A stretch of 64,000 bases of DNA. It comes from G963676095 sp963676095 (GTDB taxonomy: Bacteria > Bacteroidota > Bacteroidia > Bacteroidales > Prolixibacteraceae). Positions 29,148 through 38,378 of the stretch are shown here, piece after piece (position 1 is the stretch's first letter; every line of letters begins with the position of its first letter). Both the position numbers and the translations under genes were made by a program. The notes under the pieces are model-generated. The model was not told the origin of the DNA. It was given only the letters and a program-made list of their open reading frames with translations, and did no database searches. The stretch is taken from contig OY781040.1 of NCBI GenBank assembly GCA_963676095.1, forward strand, positions 7,130,001 to 7,194,000. Direction: 5' to 3'.

Positions 29148-29262
29148 AGCCTGGTATGGTGACTCTCCATCCCTTCGTATGACAGGTTCCCATAGCCTGG
29201 TATGGTGACTCTCCATCCCCTCGTATGACAGGGTACCACAGCCTCGTATGGAGACTCTCCAT
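29148..29262. repeat. 46-base tandem repeat with internal palindromes
   Basis: AGCCTGGTATGG-type units start at 29148, 29194 and 29240, an exact 46-base period. The third is partial and ends in CGTATGGAGACTCTCCATACG-like dyad symmetry (written here as arms CGTATGGAG and CTCCATACG). A related fragment with ATGGAG and CTCC arms precedes the first unit. The units are near identical, with no unique spacers, so this is not a CRISPR array. The rest of 28864-29532 holds the 20-base repeat described separately and no gene that I can support. Confidence 0.7.
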
Positions 29263-29532
29263 ACGAAATCAATGTCTTGATGAAATTTTTTTATTACTAA
29301 AGTTTCGCTGCTCCTGAATCCAAGACACAGGGACATGGAGTACAGAATGGATAACAGACCCCGGAATGACTATTCAAATTCCAAAACAAGCATTCCCCAA
29401 TATTGCAGATAGGGTAATGTACAGGTCACAGTATTTCCCTCTTGTAAAAACGGGATGGTTTGTGAGACCCCCGATTGGTAGTCGGGAGAAGCATACCAAA
29501 TGTCTTTCGCTATTCCTGCCTGGTTTAGCAAC

Positions 29533-30324
29533 TCAAACGATTTCTTTCAGATGGCTAACCCAAATAGAAGCAATCTCATCATATTCTGCAAGACCTTTCA
29601 ATTCCGTACGGACCTGGAATCCATTGGCCTCAAGAATTGATTTCCAGCTATCCGGTTTTTCACCGGCCATATCATTACGGGCATGGTTCCCTGCCACTGA
29701 TAAAAATGGTGCCAGCCAAACCCGGTGCACTTCCTGCTCTTTTAGCTTTGGTAAGATATCCTGCAGGGATGGATATCCCTCAACGGTAGCCAACCAGTAA
29801 CGGGGAGATAACTGCCACAGGTAATACTGGAGGCCCGGGTAATAAATATTGGAAGGATGACCTGTTCCGTGCCCCATCAACACAACAGCCTCATGTTCTG
29901 CCAGGCCGGGTAAAACAGGACTGAGCCTGTTACAGACAGTCAGGATATCGTCATGACTGAAAAGCAATGGTTTTCCCAGTTTGATTGTTTCGATACCTTT
30001 GGGGATATGCAGAAAAGCATTAATGGTCTTCCTGAGCCCCTCATATTCCTGTCCCGGAATTACATGCAACGACTGGACTGCCACCCGGCTAAATCCTGCT
30101 GCTCCCATCCAGGCAAGCATCTCGGCAGGGGAATAAACGGGGCGTCCCTGCTCTTTCAGTTTCCGCCGTATTACAGATGAAGTAAAAGCCCAGAAAACGG
30201 GAACCCCGGGAAAAGCATCCTTAACCATACGTCCGATACGGTCAAATGCCCCCATGGCCTCACCATAGCTTGTGCCAAACGCAACCAGCACAATTCCTTT
30301 CTTTCCCGGTTTATCCTGCTCCAT
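29533..30324 (-). CDS. cbiK: Sirohydrochlorin cobaltochelatase
   Basis: This is the anaerobic, ATP-independent class II chelatase that inserts cobalt into sirohydrochlorin (precorrin-2) early in corrin synthesis. GIVLVAFGTSYGEA (residues 10-23) is the typical N-terminus. VLMGHGTGHPSN contains the first metal-binding histidine near residue 140, VEGYPSLQDIL contains the glutamate, and LAPFLSVAGNHARND contains the second histidine near 205. The length of 263 residues is normal. No signal peptide is seen, so it is cytoplasmic. It stands alone, away from the B12 uptake operon. Some Bacteroidota homologues may insert iron or nickel instead. Confidence 0.9.
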   Translation of the reverse strand: MEQDKPGKKGIVLVAFGTSYGEAMGAFDRIGRMVKDAFPGVPVFWAFTSSVIRRKLKEQGRPVYSPAEMLAWMGAAGFSRVAVQSLHVIPGQEYEGLRKTINAFLHIPKGIETIKLGKPLLFSHDDILTVCNRLSPVLPGLAEHEAVVLMGHGTGHPSNIYYPGLQYYLWQLSPRYWLATVEGYPSLQDILPKLKEQEVHRVWLAPFLSVAGNHARNDMAGEKPDSWKSILEANGFQVRTELKGLAEYDEIASIWVSHLKEIV

Positions 30325-31017
30325 AAAACTTCACGTCAATAGGTGCCAAATGAATACAGAACTTTCAAACAGAAAATAACCATTTATTGTTCAAAACGAG
30401 AGAATTTAATTTGGGATCACTTTAACAAGTTGAGAGGAATCAAAAAAGTTAGAGATTTGTGTTTTTTAGACGAGACAAAAACAGGTGGAGAAAAAGATAA
30501 GATTATCATTGGCTGACAGGCAGAATACCCGTTTAATCAAAATTCCGATGGCCTTTCTGATTTTAGCAATCAAGGTCCCGCTTCCCGGATCCGGATTCGT
30601 TTTAAGCATAAACAACCTCGTTTTTTATCATTTCTGTCCTTGAGCCGGACAGGCCCTTCCTTTTCCAGTCGATGAAAAGGAAGCAAAAATCTTGTCAAAA
30701 CGAACCCTCACCCGGGCGTTTTGAAGGCCTGCGCTCCGCTCCGTTCTGCTTTCGCGACGGTGTATTGACGGTTTTCGGGATGGTCTGCCCTGTCGTTCCC
30801 AACCTTTTTTGATAACCGCTCAACCAGTGCTTCTGCATAATCTTTCAATGCAAAAGTAAAGGCTTTTAGGGAAACTTTGAATGGTGTGACAGATTCTTAT
30901 TTCTTCCTTGTTCGTCTCACTAAAATTTGTGCTTGAACAAGGATACCCCTCAGAAATATGTAGTGATCCTTAATTTGGGTACCTTGATGTGTCTGACATT
31001 ACTGCCCGGTAATGCAA
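30325..31017. other. Long noncoding stretch with hairpins and a GC-rich patch
   Basis: There is no convincing ORF over about 690 bases. A hairpin pairs CTTCCTTTTC with GAAAAGGAAG near 30656-30683. It is followed by a GC-rich block (about 30700-30770) with GCCTGCGCTCCGCTCCG. The block looks like the dispersed noncoding repeats common in this phylum, but no second copy is present in the window to prove it. Confidence 0.35.
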
Positions 31018-31057
31018 ACAGGAGGCCCCTGATTCGGATATCACCGGGACCTCCTGT
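31018..31057 (-). terminator. Terminator of the third SusC/SusD operon
   Basis: ACAGGAGG (31018-31025) pairs with CCTCCTGT (31050-31057), extended inward by CCC/GGG pairs around one mismatch. It lies 40 bases after the susD stop on the minus strand and is followed on that strand by TTTGC. A good stem with a short T-run. Confidence 0.6.
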
Positions 31058-31096
31058 ATCTAACAAAGCAATCTTATTAGATCCATAAACAAAAAT

Positions 31097-32803
31097 CTAA
31101 TAGCCTGGGTTTTGTTCAAGCAGGTTATTCGACGACATAATGGTTTCATGGATCGGGTACAGGTTTTTATTTGCATTGTTTGAAGCCGTATGGTCCCACC
31201 AGTTTTCGGTAACATAGGCGTTCCACCGGATCAGGTCGGTACGGCGACGTCCCTCACCGAGAAACTCAATCATCCATTCGTCGAGCATCCGGTATTCGTC
31301 GAGGTTAGCGGCTGTTACCGGGTCCGGATCTGCCCCATTGATAAAATAACGTTTGCGCACCGTGTTTATCAGGTTTGCAGCAGTGCCGGTATTCCCGGCG
31401 CGCATTTCGCACTCGGCAAGCATGTAATAAATCTCAGCAAGGCGGATTATCGGCACATCCGGATTGTACCTCAGGTCGCGATCATCATAATTGGGGACAG
31501 GACTACGCTTCATCAGGCGTACCCCTGAATTTTCCTCGGCCGTAGCAACCGTCGAAGGTAAATCACTGACGGCAGCGTAAGTTGTTCCAAGTTTGCTAAA
31601 GTAAGAAACCTGATCGACTATCGTGATGGTATCCCCGCTGTATTCACGGTTCCCGTAACAAACGCCCCCATCAATTGGATTAACGAGTTTTCCTGCGATA
31701 AACATCCCCCGGTAAGTTCCGTCACCTGTATAAACATACTGTTGTTTACGAACGTCGGTTTCCACAAATTTGGAATAAGGCTTACCCAGTTTGAAATCGG
31801 TATATAAGCTTCCATCCGGTTTTAATGACGGCGTAAGGCAATATCCATTGTCGGCGCTGGCATCTATGCCTCCAAGAAAATCGTTTGCATTGTAATGCTG
31901 CATGGTAGAATAATATCCGCCATCCGTTTCAAGCTTCGAGTTTTGACTGGGAACCGACCAGATAATTTCCCGGCATGTGTCATTATTGAAGCCAAAAATA
32001 TCGGTCCAGTCGCCGGAAAGGGCATAGGTTCCATATTTTCCGTCAATAATATCACGACAAATTTCAGCACACTCAGTAAACATGTCGACCCCGATATAGG
32101 CGTTTGCATTAAAGTACAGCTCAGCCTGCAAAGCAGCTCCTGCAGCCTGATTAATACTCCCGTCTTCCGTATCTCCCATGACCGTCTTCTCCGGCAGGGC
32201 GGGAATTGCTTCAGTCAGGAGCGAATCGATAAAATTGAAAGTCTCCAGGGCCGTACTCCGTCCTTTAACTTCTGAATTTGTAGTTGTGTACAAGGGTACC
32301 CCGCCGAAAAAATCAAGGCCATCCTTATAAAAGGAAGCCACCAGGGCATCCAGCTGGGCCTTCATCGATTCTTTGGTACCCTCTTCAAATCCCAGGGCAT
32401 CAAAATCGACATATGCGTTCAGGTCTTCCCAGGCATCCCACGACAACGCCACACCCATTGCAAAACCATACCAACCGTTGTACAGGTTCGAAATGGTCGG
32501 GGTAAAATTCTGGTAATGCATCTGCTGGTAAGTTCCACCGTCGTACCAGTCGCTTCCCCGGGTCGGAAGGCACATTTCGTCAGTGCCCAGCTCCTGCAGG
32601 TTCCACCGGGGATTATTGCTCCCGACGTACCACCTCCAATGGGTAAACGGACGATAAAATCGTTGCCACACGTTGTTCTGCGAATCATAAAATGTTGACG
32701 GGGTAACTTCAGAATAATAGGTCGGATCGACACTGCACCCTGAATTCAGGAACAGGTAGGATAGAAAAATAAATGTGATCGTTGTATATCTTATCGTTTT
32801 CAT
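31097..32803 (-). CDS. SusD/RagB-family outer membrane lipoprotein
   Basis: This is the surface lipoprotein partner of the STN-SusC encoded just upstream. The start is placed at 32803 (MKTIRYTTITF). An ATG four codons earlier at 32815 is equally possible and lies 3 bases from the SusC stop. The lipobox is FLNSGC. The C-terminal half shows IIRLAEIYYMLAECEMRAG and ended loops with typical SusD repeats, and a LGEGRRRTDLIRWNAY segment near the end. About 568 residues. Strong operon position as last gene before a terminator. No glycosidase is linked, so the substrate is unknown. Confidence 0.92.
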   Translation of the reverse strand: MKTIRYTTITFIFLSYLFLNSGCSVDPTYYSEVTPSTFYDSQNNVWQRFYRPFTHWRWYVGSNNPRWNLQELGTDEMCLPTRGSDWYDGGTYQQMHYQNFTPTISNLYNGWYGFAMGVALSWDAWEDLNAYVDFDALGFEEGTKESMKAQLDALVASFYKDGLDFFGGVPLYTTTNSEVKGRSTALETFNFIDSLLTEAIPALPEKTVMGDTEDGSINQAAGAALQAELYFNANAYIGVDMFTECAEICRDIIDGKYGTYALSGDWTDIFGFNNDTCREIIWSVPSQNSKLETDGGYYSTMQHYNANDFLGGIDASADNGYCLTPSLKPDGSLYTDFKLGKPYSKFVETDVRKQQYVYTGDGTYRGMFIAGKLVNPIDGGVCYGNREYSGDTITIVDQVSYFSKLGTTYAAVSDLPSTVATAEENSGVRLMKRSPVPNYDDRDLRYNPDVPIIRLAEIYYMLAECEMRAGNTGTAANLINTVRKRYFINGADPDPVTAANLDEYRMLDEWMIEFLGEGRRRTDLIRWNAYVTENWWDHTASNNANKNLYPIHETIMSSNNLLEQNPGY

Positions 32804-32818
32804 AATTGTCGTCATAAA

Positions 32819-35800
32819 TTAGAATGTTAACTGAATTCCCAACGTATACGTACGGGTTTGCGGATAAAGACCATTGAACCATTCAATACCGCCGTCCAGC
32901 CCTGTCACGTCAACTTCCGGGTCTATCCCGCTGTATTTTGTAAAAGTAGCGACATTGTTTACAGTCAGATAAAGCCTGGCATTACTATCAAACCGGGTAT
33001 ATTTTTTCAAATTCAGGTTATAGGCCAGGTTAATGGCGTCAATCTTCAGAAAGGTCCCGTCGTCCAGGAAATAATCGCACAGCTGTTTTTCTCCGGTGAT
33101 ACCGGCATTTTTTGTATATGCCTTTTTCAAAACGTTCAGTTCGCTCGATGTTGTGGGAAGTCCAAAATACATATCAATCGTATTGTAAACATCAAAATCG
33201 ATCCAGCTTCTCATGTTCACGGTCAGGTCCCAGTTTTTATAGCTCAGCCTGTGGTTCCATGCAATGATCAGCTTAGGCATGTAATTCCCGACATGCCGTT
33301 TGTCTTCATCTGTCTTTTCACTGGCAGGGATCACGTCGTTGTCTTTATCATAAAGCAGGAAATCCCCGTTTTCGTCAAATCCGGCAAACTTCCATAAATA
33401 AAAACTGCCAACGGTTGCCCCTTCCTCGATACGGATAGCCGTACCGGGAGACCCGGGGGCCGGGAAACTGTCATAATCGTAATAGGTCTGGTTTCCCCAG
33501 AGTGTCAAGATCCTGGTTTTGTTATTACTGAAATTCATCGAGGTACTGTATTTCCAGTTTTTATTTCTTACAATATCGCCGCCAATTTCAAACTCCCAGC
33601 CTTTGTTTTCCATATTTCCGATATTCTCGTACATCGTTTGTTCGGTATATGGAGGCTGCGAAACCTGCACACTGTAAATCATCCCTTTAACTTTCCGGCG
33701 ATAAACGTCAAACTTGCCGTAAAGACGGTTATCGAACAAGGAATAATCAATTCCCCCGTTCCATTCGTGTTGTTCTTCCCACTTCAGGTCCGGATTGATA
33801 TTTTTCGTTTTTCCATAGGTATAGGCCCATGTTCCGTCAGGTAAAAGCCAGTAGGCATCAGATCCGTACATCGTGGCAGCATAATCGGCCCCAAAGTCGT
33901 TATTCCCGGTTACCCCGTACCCAGCGCGAAGTTTCAGGTCGTTCACCGCTCTTACATTTTTCATAAAAGACTCTTTGGAAATACGCCAGCCTCCCGAAAC
34001 CGACCAGAAATTTCCCCATTTGTTATTTTCAGAAAATTTGGACGATCCTTCATGCCTGAAAGTACCGGTAACCATGTATTTATCGTCGTAAACGTAATTA
34101 GCCCGGGCATAAAGAGAAAACAGGCGCTGGGTAATTGCCTTGTTCGAGCTCATACTGGCGTCCCCGTCGCTCAGGTAACTGCCTTCACCAATATCCCACA
34201 CCCCCACGAGATCGTTGGTAAAGTTATAGTTTGTCATGCTGTAACCTTCATTATTATATTCGTAGTAACTGTAACCGGCAACCGCATTGACTGCATTCTT
34301 TCCAAAATTATTGATATAGGAAGCATAACCTTCAACCGATTTATTTTCCGTTTTACTGAATTCGATATAGGCTGTTCCTGTACGGTCGTTCTCCAGTTCT
34401 TCCCGGTGATATTTCGACCGGTAAGTCTGAAGCTCCCACTGCCGGTTTTCATAAGCGAATGTCTGCTGAAATGACAGTCCGGGAAGAGACCTGATATTGA
34501 GTTTAACCGTTGCATCCGGTTTGAACCATTTGTCAAGGCCGTTGTAGTCATAAAGCTTGCTGTCTGCAAGTACGTTATAGTCCAGCGATTCATTGAGCCA
34601 CACATTATACCCGGTCTGACTGTCTGCATCGTAAGGAGAACGGGTGGGATTATTCCGCAGGGCCTGCTGGAAGTTCGGGGCATTGTTGTTTCGCTTGGCC
34701 TGCCGGTAGTCGACATGGGTTTTCAGCTCCAGCCAGCCGTCGAGAAAATTAAAGTTGGCATTAAAGCGCCCGGCATAGTCGGTACGTTCGTCCTCAATAG
34801 CGATTCCCCGGTCATTGTTATACATAAAAGTGGTATAAATCTGTGCAAACTTGCTGCCCCCGCTGATGTTGATTTCATGTTTTTGCGAGGTAGGGTTGTC
34901 ATTAATCAGTTCATTCCACCAATCGACAGAAGAACCGTAATCTGTTCCCCTGTCATGCGCCAGGTATTCTTCTGCTGAGAGTACCTCTGGCCTGGACCGT
35001 TCTTGTTTAAAGGTTACTTCTCCGGTATAGGTAAAGTTCACTTTTCCATCCTGCCGCGCCTGTCCCTGCCTGGTCGTAATCAGAATTACCCCTCCAGCAG
35101 CCCGGGTACCATAAATTGCCCCGGCCGAAGCATCTTTCAGAACATCAATTGAAAGAATATCTTCCTGAATAACAGAACGGATGTCCCCGCCGGGCATGCC
35201 ATCAATAACGACAAGAGGCGTTTGTCCGGCATTGACGGAAGCTACTCCTCTTAACTGGAGGGTATTTGACGAGTTAGGACTGTCGCTTCCGGAAATAATC
35301 AGTCCGCTGACTTTTCCCTGCAACGCATGGGCGACACTTGAACCTCCGACTCCGGCAATAAGATCTTTACTCTCCACCGAAGAAATCGAACTTGTAACCT
35401 GTTTCTTTTCCATAGTCCCGTAACCGATCGCCACCACCTCCTCAATGCCGATTGTTTCATCGGCCATCGTGATGTTAATAATATTTCTTCCATCGACTTG
35501 TATTTCCTGGCTGCGCATACCGACAAAGGAAAAGACCAGCGAGGCATCAAATGGTACCTCCGGCAAAACATAACGGCCATCGGCATCGGTAATCGTTCCG
35601 GTTGTCCTCCCCTTAATAACCAGCGTAACTCCGGGAAGCGGTGTCCCTGAAGAATCGGTTACTCTACCGGTAACCCGCTTCGCCGGCTGAACCTGGATAA
35701 ACTGGCTTCCCTCATTCGAGTTGGTCAGCACAATCTGGCGGTCATAAATAGAATAACGGATATCTGTCGATTGAAACAGCAGGTCCAACACCTGTCTGAT

Positions 35801-36079
35801 ATCCTGATCCTTAACCTGCACATCAACAGATTTGTTTACATTGACATAATTCTCGTTGTAAAGGAAATAGTACTCGCTTTGGTTCTCAATTTCATTTAAA
35901 ATATTGACCAGTTTTGTCTTTTCAAATTTTAATGAGAACCGGGTTTGCTGAGAATAGGAATCGACTGCCCATACCTGAATTATCCCGAGGCAGAAGAAAA
36001 ATACAATCCATTTGACCATAAACAGACATTTTTTTAGGGCATAGTCCGACAATACCCTTTGGTTTAGATTTTTTTCCAT
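32819..36079 (-). CDS. STN-domain SusC/RagA TonB-linked transporter
   Basis: This is an outer membrane transporter with an STN domain for signalling to its FecR. The start is set at 36079 (MEKNLNQRVLS), giving 1086 residues. The open frame runs on to 36136, but those 19 codons lie in the leader region that matches the antisense RNA layout of the other two loci. Signal peptide to about residue 47 (VDSYSQ), STN about 50-120, carboxypeptidase-regulatory-like about 135-215, Ton-box-like EEVVAIGYG, plug with DASAGAIYGTRAAGGV, barrel ending in TLGIQLTF. It is followed after a few bases by susD. Confidence 0.94.
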   Translation of the reverse strand: MEKNLNQRVLSDYALKKCLFMVKWIVFFFCLGIIQVWAVDSYSQQTRFSLKFEKTKLVNILNEIENQSEYYFLYNENYVNVNKSVDVQVKDQDIRQVLDLLFQSTDIRYSIYDRQIVLTNSNEGSQFIQVQPAKRVTGRVTDSSGTPLPGVTLVIKGRTTGTITDADGRYVLPEVPFDASLVFSFVGMRSQEIQVDGRNIINITMADETIGIEEVVAIGYGTMEKKQVTSSISSVESKDLIAGVGGSSVAHALQGKVSGLIISGSDSPNSSNTLQLRGVASVNAGQTPLVVIDGMPGGDIRSVIQEDILSIDVLKDASAGAIYGTRAAGGVILITTRQGQARQDGKVNFTYTGEVTFKQERSRPEVLSAEEYLAHDRGTDYGSSVDWWNELINDNPTSQKHEINISGGSKFAQIYTTFMYNNDRGIAIEDERTDYAGRFNANFNFLDGWLELKTHVDYRQAKRNNNAPNFQQALRNNPTRSPYDADSQTGYNVWLNESLDYNVLADSKLYDYNGLDKWFKPDATVKLNIRSLPGLSFQQTFAYENRQWELQTYRSKYHREELENDRTGTAYIEFSKTENKSVEGYASYINNFGKNAVNAVAGYSYYEYNNEGYSMTNYNFTNDLVGVWDIGEGSYLSDGDASMSSNKAITQRLFSLYARANYVYDDKYMVTGTFRHEGSSKFSENNKWGNFWSVSGGWRISKESFMKNVRAVNDLKLRAGYGVTGNNDFGADYAATMYGSDAYWLLPDGTWAYTYGKTKNINPDLKWEEQHEWNGGIDYSLFDNRLYGKFDVYRRKVKGMIYSVQVSQPPYTEQTMYENIGNMENKGWEFEIGGDIVRNKNWKYSTSMNFSNNKTRILTLWGNQTYYDYDSFPAPGSPGTAIRIEEGATVGSFYLWKFAGFDENGDFLLYDKDNDVIPASEKTDEDKRHVGNYMPKLIIAWNHRLSYKNWDLTVNMRSWIDFDVYNTIDMYFGLPTTSSELNVLKKAYTKNAGITGEKQLCDYFLDDGTFLKIDAINLAYNLNLKKYTRFDSNARLYLTVNNVATFTKYSGIDPEVDVTGLDGGIEWFNGLYPQTRTYTLGIQLTF

Positions 36080-36098
36080 AAATTTACATTTGTCATGT

Positions 36099-36170
36099 TT
36101 GTTAAACTGTTTGAAAGAAACGCATGGCATCAACATTCAGGAAAGTGTCGCAACCACTTTCCTGTTTTTG
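36099..36170 (+). ncRNA. Candidate DonS-like cis-antisense sRNA over the susC leader (third locus)
   Basis: A perfect TAnnTTTG box (TACATTTG, 36085-36092) lies on the strand opposite the operon, 6 bases before the preferred susC start. A perfect 10-base-pair hairpin follows: CAGGAAAGTG (36138-36147) with CACTTTCCTG (36155-36164), then five T. The predicted RNA is about 72 bases. A TTTG at 36058-36061 is a possible -33 element, with slightly long spacing. This copy has the cleanest terminator. Its boxes support 36079 as the susC start. Confidence 0.55.
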
Positions 36171-36174
36171 CCAT

Positions 36175-37212
36175 TTATTTTTTAAGCTTTATTGTTATCC
36201 GTTTTTCATCATATATTCCGTTTTTATTCATTTTCCGCTCATTTATCCTGTACTCTACCGGTGCTGTCAATGCGATCAGCCGCAGCACCTCCTCCAGTGG
36301 TTCATCATGAAAAGTAGCCCTGTACCGGAAGCTTTCAACCTCTTTGTCCTGTATGTCGAACCGTACATTATACCAACGCCCGATCCGGGTAAGTACTTCG
36401 ACCAGGGGCTCGCTCCGAAAAATCAGCAAACCATCTTTCCAGGCTGTCAGCTCAGAGGCGTCCACCCGTTTAATCTTTCCTTCATGTAATTTTTTATTAT
36501 AATAAAAACCTTCATTCGGCTTCAGGTCAGCAAAAAAAGATTCGTGATTTCCTGTTACATGTACCTTCCCTTCTTCCAGGACTACTTCCGTAGTTGGTTC
36601 ATCGCTCAGGGCCACGACATTAAATTTTGTTCCCAGCACCTGGATATTCAGGGCTTCAGTATGTACGACAAAGGGCAAACGCGAATCATGAATTACATCG
36701 AAGTAGGCTTCACCATCCAGGCTGACCCGGCGGTCGGCTGTAAAATCGGAAACATACTTTAACCGGGTGCCACTGTTCATGCTCACTTTTGTACCATCCG
36801 GCAAGCTGAAGTGGATCCTGCCGCCCCCCGGGGATATAACTTCGATCCATTGACGGTTATTTACAGGCTGCCCGTAAAATTTTTCAAAAACCATATAGCC
36901 AGAATAGACTAAAAGGGGGAATAATAAAATTGCAGCTATTTTGACATAAACTGCCGATGCCTCTTCAAGCAGGCTAACCTCTTTCTTTCCTTCCTGAATT
37001 TTCTTTTTCAGCCCGGCAAAAACTGCCGACAGGTCTTTCCCCTGATCATCCTCGTCCACAGAAAATTCATTCCAGTGTATTGCAATAACATTTCTCATTT
37101 TCTTCCGGAAACGGATGCAATTGAAGTATTTAGCGATTTTTTTCAGATCGCCAAACGAGTATTTCCCCCCTGAGTACCGTCTGACCAATGGCAAATCAAC
37201 CTGCTGTTTCAT
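36175..37212 (-). CDS. FecR-family anti-sigma factor
   Basis: This is an inner membrane anti-sigma factor for the sigma gene 250 bases upstream. The N-terminal cytoplasmic region (about residues 1-85) is somewhat longer than in the two other copies. The membrane span is at about 106-124 (AAILLFPLLVYSGYMVF). The FecR domain includes LPDGTKVSMNSGTRLKY near 155, and a DUF4974 domain lies at about 265-335. At 345 residues it ends in a lysine-rich tail. Standard place between sigma and STN-SusC. Confidence 0.92.
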   Translation of the reverse strand: MKQQVDLPLVRRYSGGKYSFGDLKKIAKYFNCIRFRKKMRNVIAIHWNEFSVDEDDQGKDLSAVFAGLKKKIQEGKKEVSLLEEASAVYVKIAAILLFPLLVYSGYMVFEKFYGQPVNNRQWIEVISPGGGRIHFSLPDGTKVSMNSGTRLKYVSDFTADRRVSLDGEAYFDVIHDSRLPFVVHTEALNIQVLGTKFNVVALSDEPTTEVVLEEGKVHVTGNHESFFADLKPNEGFYYNKKLHEGKIKRVDASELTAWKDGLLIFRSEPLVEVLTRIGRWYNVRFDIQDKEVESFRYRATFHDEPLEEVLRLIALTAPVEYRINERKMNKNGIYDEKRITIKLKK

Positions 37213-37462
37213 AAGAAGAAATCTTGATTATTCCTAGATTTTACACACCCGTTATATCCGGTATTAAAAAAAAGTCCTACCCCTTTTTTGTTTTTTTTAG
37301 ATTTTAACGCTTGTTCCGGGATTATAAGCAGGGGAATATTGTTACCGATATGCTAATTCAGTCATAACAAACGCAAACAGGTCATAATGCCGGTATTGGG
37401 GATACCTATCCATCTGCATTAAAAAAACGATATCTGCAATAAACCCGGATTAAGGCAGAGTT

Positions 37463-38053
37463 TCAGGAGACAAATAAAAAATAAAATAACAGGGAGGAAA
37501 CGTCTTCATCACAAAAAGACTTTTTCAAAAAATTCATTGCCTCGGTAATCTGGTTTTTTACTGTTTTTGGGGAGATTCCCATTTCATTGGCAATTTCAGG
37601 GATTGATCTGCCTTCTTTTTTCCGTTTTAAAAAGATTTCCTTTCGCTTTTCAGGAAGTTGCCCGATTAAAGCTTCCAGCTTATTAAGCAACCGCTCATAG
37701 TCCTGTCTCGCTTCCACGGACGGATCATCGCAACTTATCCAGGCAAACAGGTCATGCTTGAACTTGTCATCCCTCATTTTCTGATTAAACCGCTTCCTGA
37801 TCGCATTAAAAGCAATGGTAAACAGGTATGAATGAAAAGACTTTCCGGTATCAAGCTGTCTGCGTTTTTCCCATAGTTTCAAAAATACCTCCTGGACTAT
37901 TTCTTCTGCTTCAACTTCCGATTTTAAATAAGACCGTGCAAAACTGTACAACTTCAGGCTGTACAAATCAAAAAGCTTTTTAAATGAATGCTGGGAATCA
38001 TTTCTGAGTAAAATGACAAGGTCTTTCTCTGTATAATCGTTTATTTCAGGCAT
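37463..38053 (-). CDS. ECF-type RNA polymerase sigma-70 factor
   Basis: This is an ECF sigma factor of 196 residues. Region 2 lies at about 20-85 (VEAEEIVQEVFLKLWEKR) and region 4 at about 130-180 (LPEKRKEIFLKRKKEGRSIPEIA with MGISPKTVKNQI as HTH). It heads the third sigma/FecR/SusC/SusD set and diverges from hsp20. The 310-base gap to hsp20 is AT-rich, and its promoter is not obvious. Confidence 0.92.
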   Translation of the reverse strand: MPEINDYTEKDLVILLRNDSQHSFKKLFDLYSLKLYSFARSYLKSEVEAEEIVQEVFLKLWEKRRQLDTGKSFHSYLFTIAFNAIRKRFNQKMRDDKFKHDLFAWISCDDPSVEARQDYERLLNKLEALIGQLPEKRKEIFLKRKKEGRSIPEIANEMGISPKTVKNQITEAMNFLKKSFCDEDVSSLLFYFLFVS

Positions 38054-38310
38054 AGTCTGGTAAAAGGTATTGGTTAGCCCAAATTAAATAAAAAACAATC
38101 TATTTCTTCGAAATAAATCCTGATTTCTATCATTCCGCCCGGTATTTTATTTAACTGGTAAAATTGACAAAATAAAAGACAAATTGTCCTGAAAATATTC
38201 TAACAAAATGACAATATTTAAATTAACAATTTAACGGGGCCAACTTCCCAAAAGATTTTTCACATTGATAATCAATAAGTTTTTCACATTTTCAGTTCAA
38301 TTAATCCTTT

Positions 38311-38327
38311 TTGGCACTTCATTTGAA
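38311..38327 (+). promoter_or_regulatory. Sigma-54-like -24/-12 promoter of hsp20
   Basis: TTGGCAC (38311-38317), five bases, then TTGAA (38323-38327) matches the TGGCAC-N5-TTGCW consensus except for A in place of C in the -12 element. It lies about 50 bases before the hsp20 start, leaving a leader of about 40 bases. The remaining part of 38054-38310 is AT-rich and shows no gene. No enhancer-binding protein is encoded in the window. Confidence 0.5.
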
Positions 38328-38378
38328 ATTACAGCAGTGTAATTAATTAAATGTTTAACTTAAATGGAGGAATTAACA

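Noticed and set aside
29100..29262. CRISPR-like direct repeats
   Set aside because: The repeats are back to back with a 46-base period and no unique spacers, and no cas genes are present.
36080..36136. 19-codon N-terminal extension of the third STN-SusC
   Set aside because: It lies in the leader that matches the layout of the two other loci, and the extension is polar before a clear signal peptide.
38364..38378. Upstream ATG as hsp20 start
   Set aside because: It overlaps the GGAGG Shine-Dalgarno, which is ideally spaced for the second ATG at 38379.
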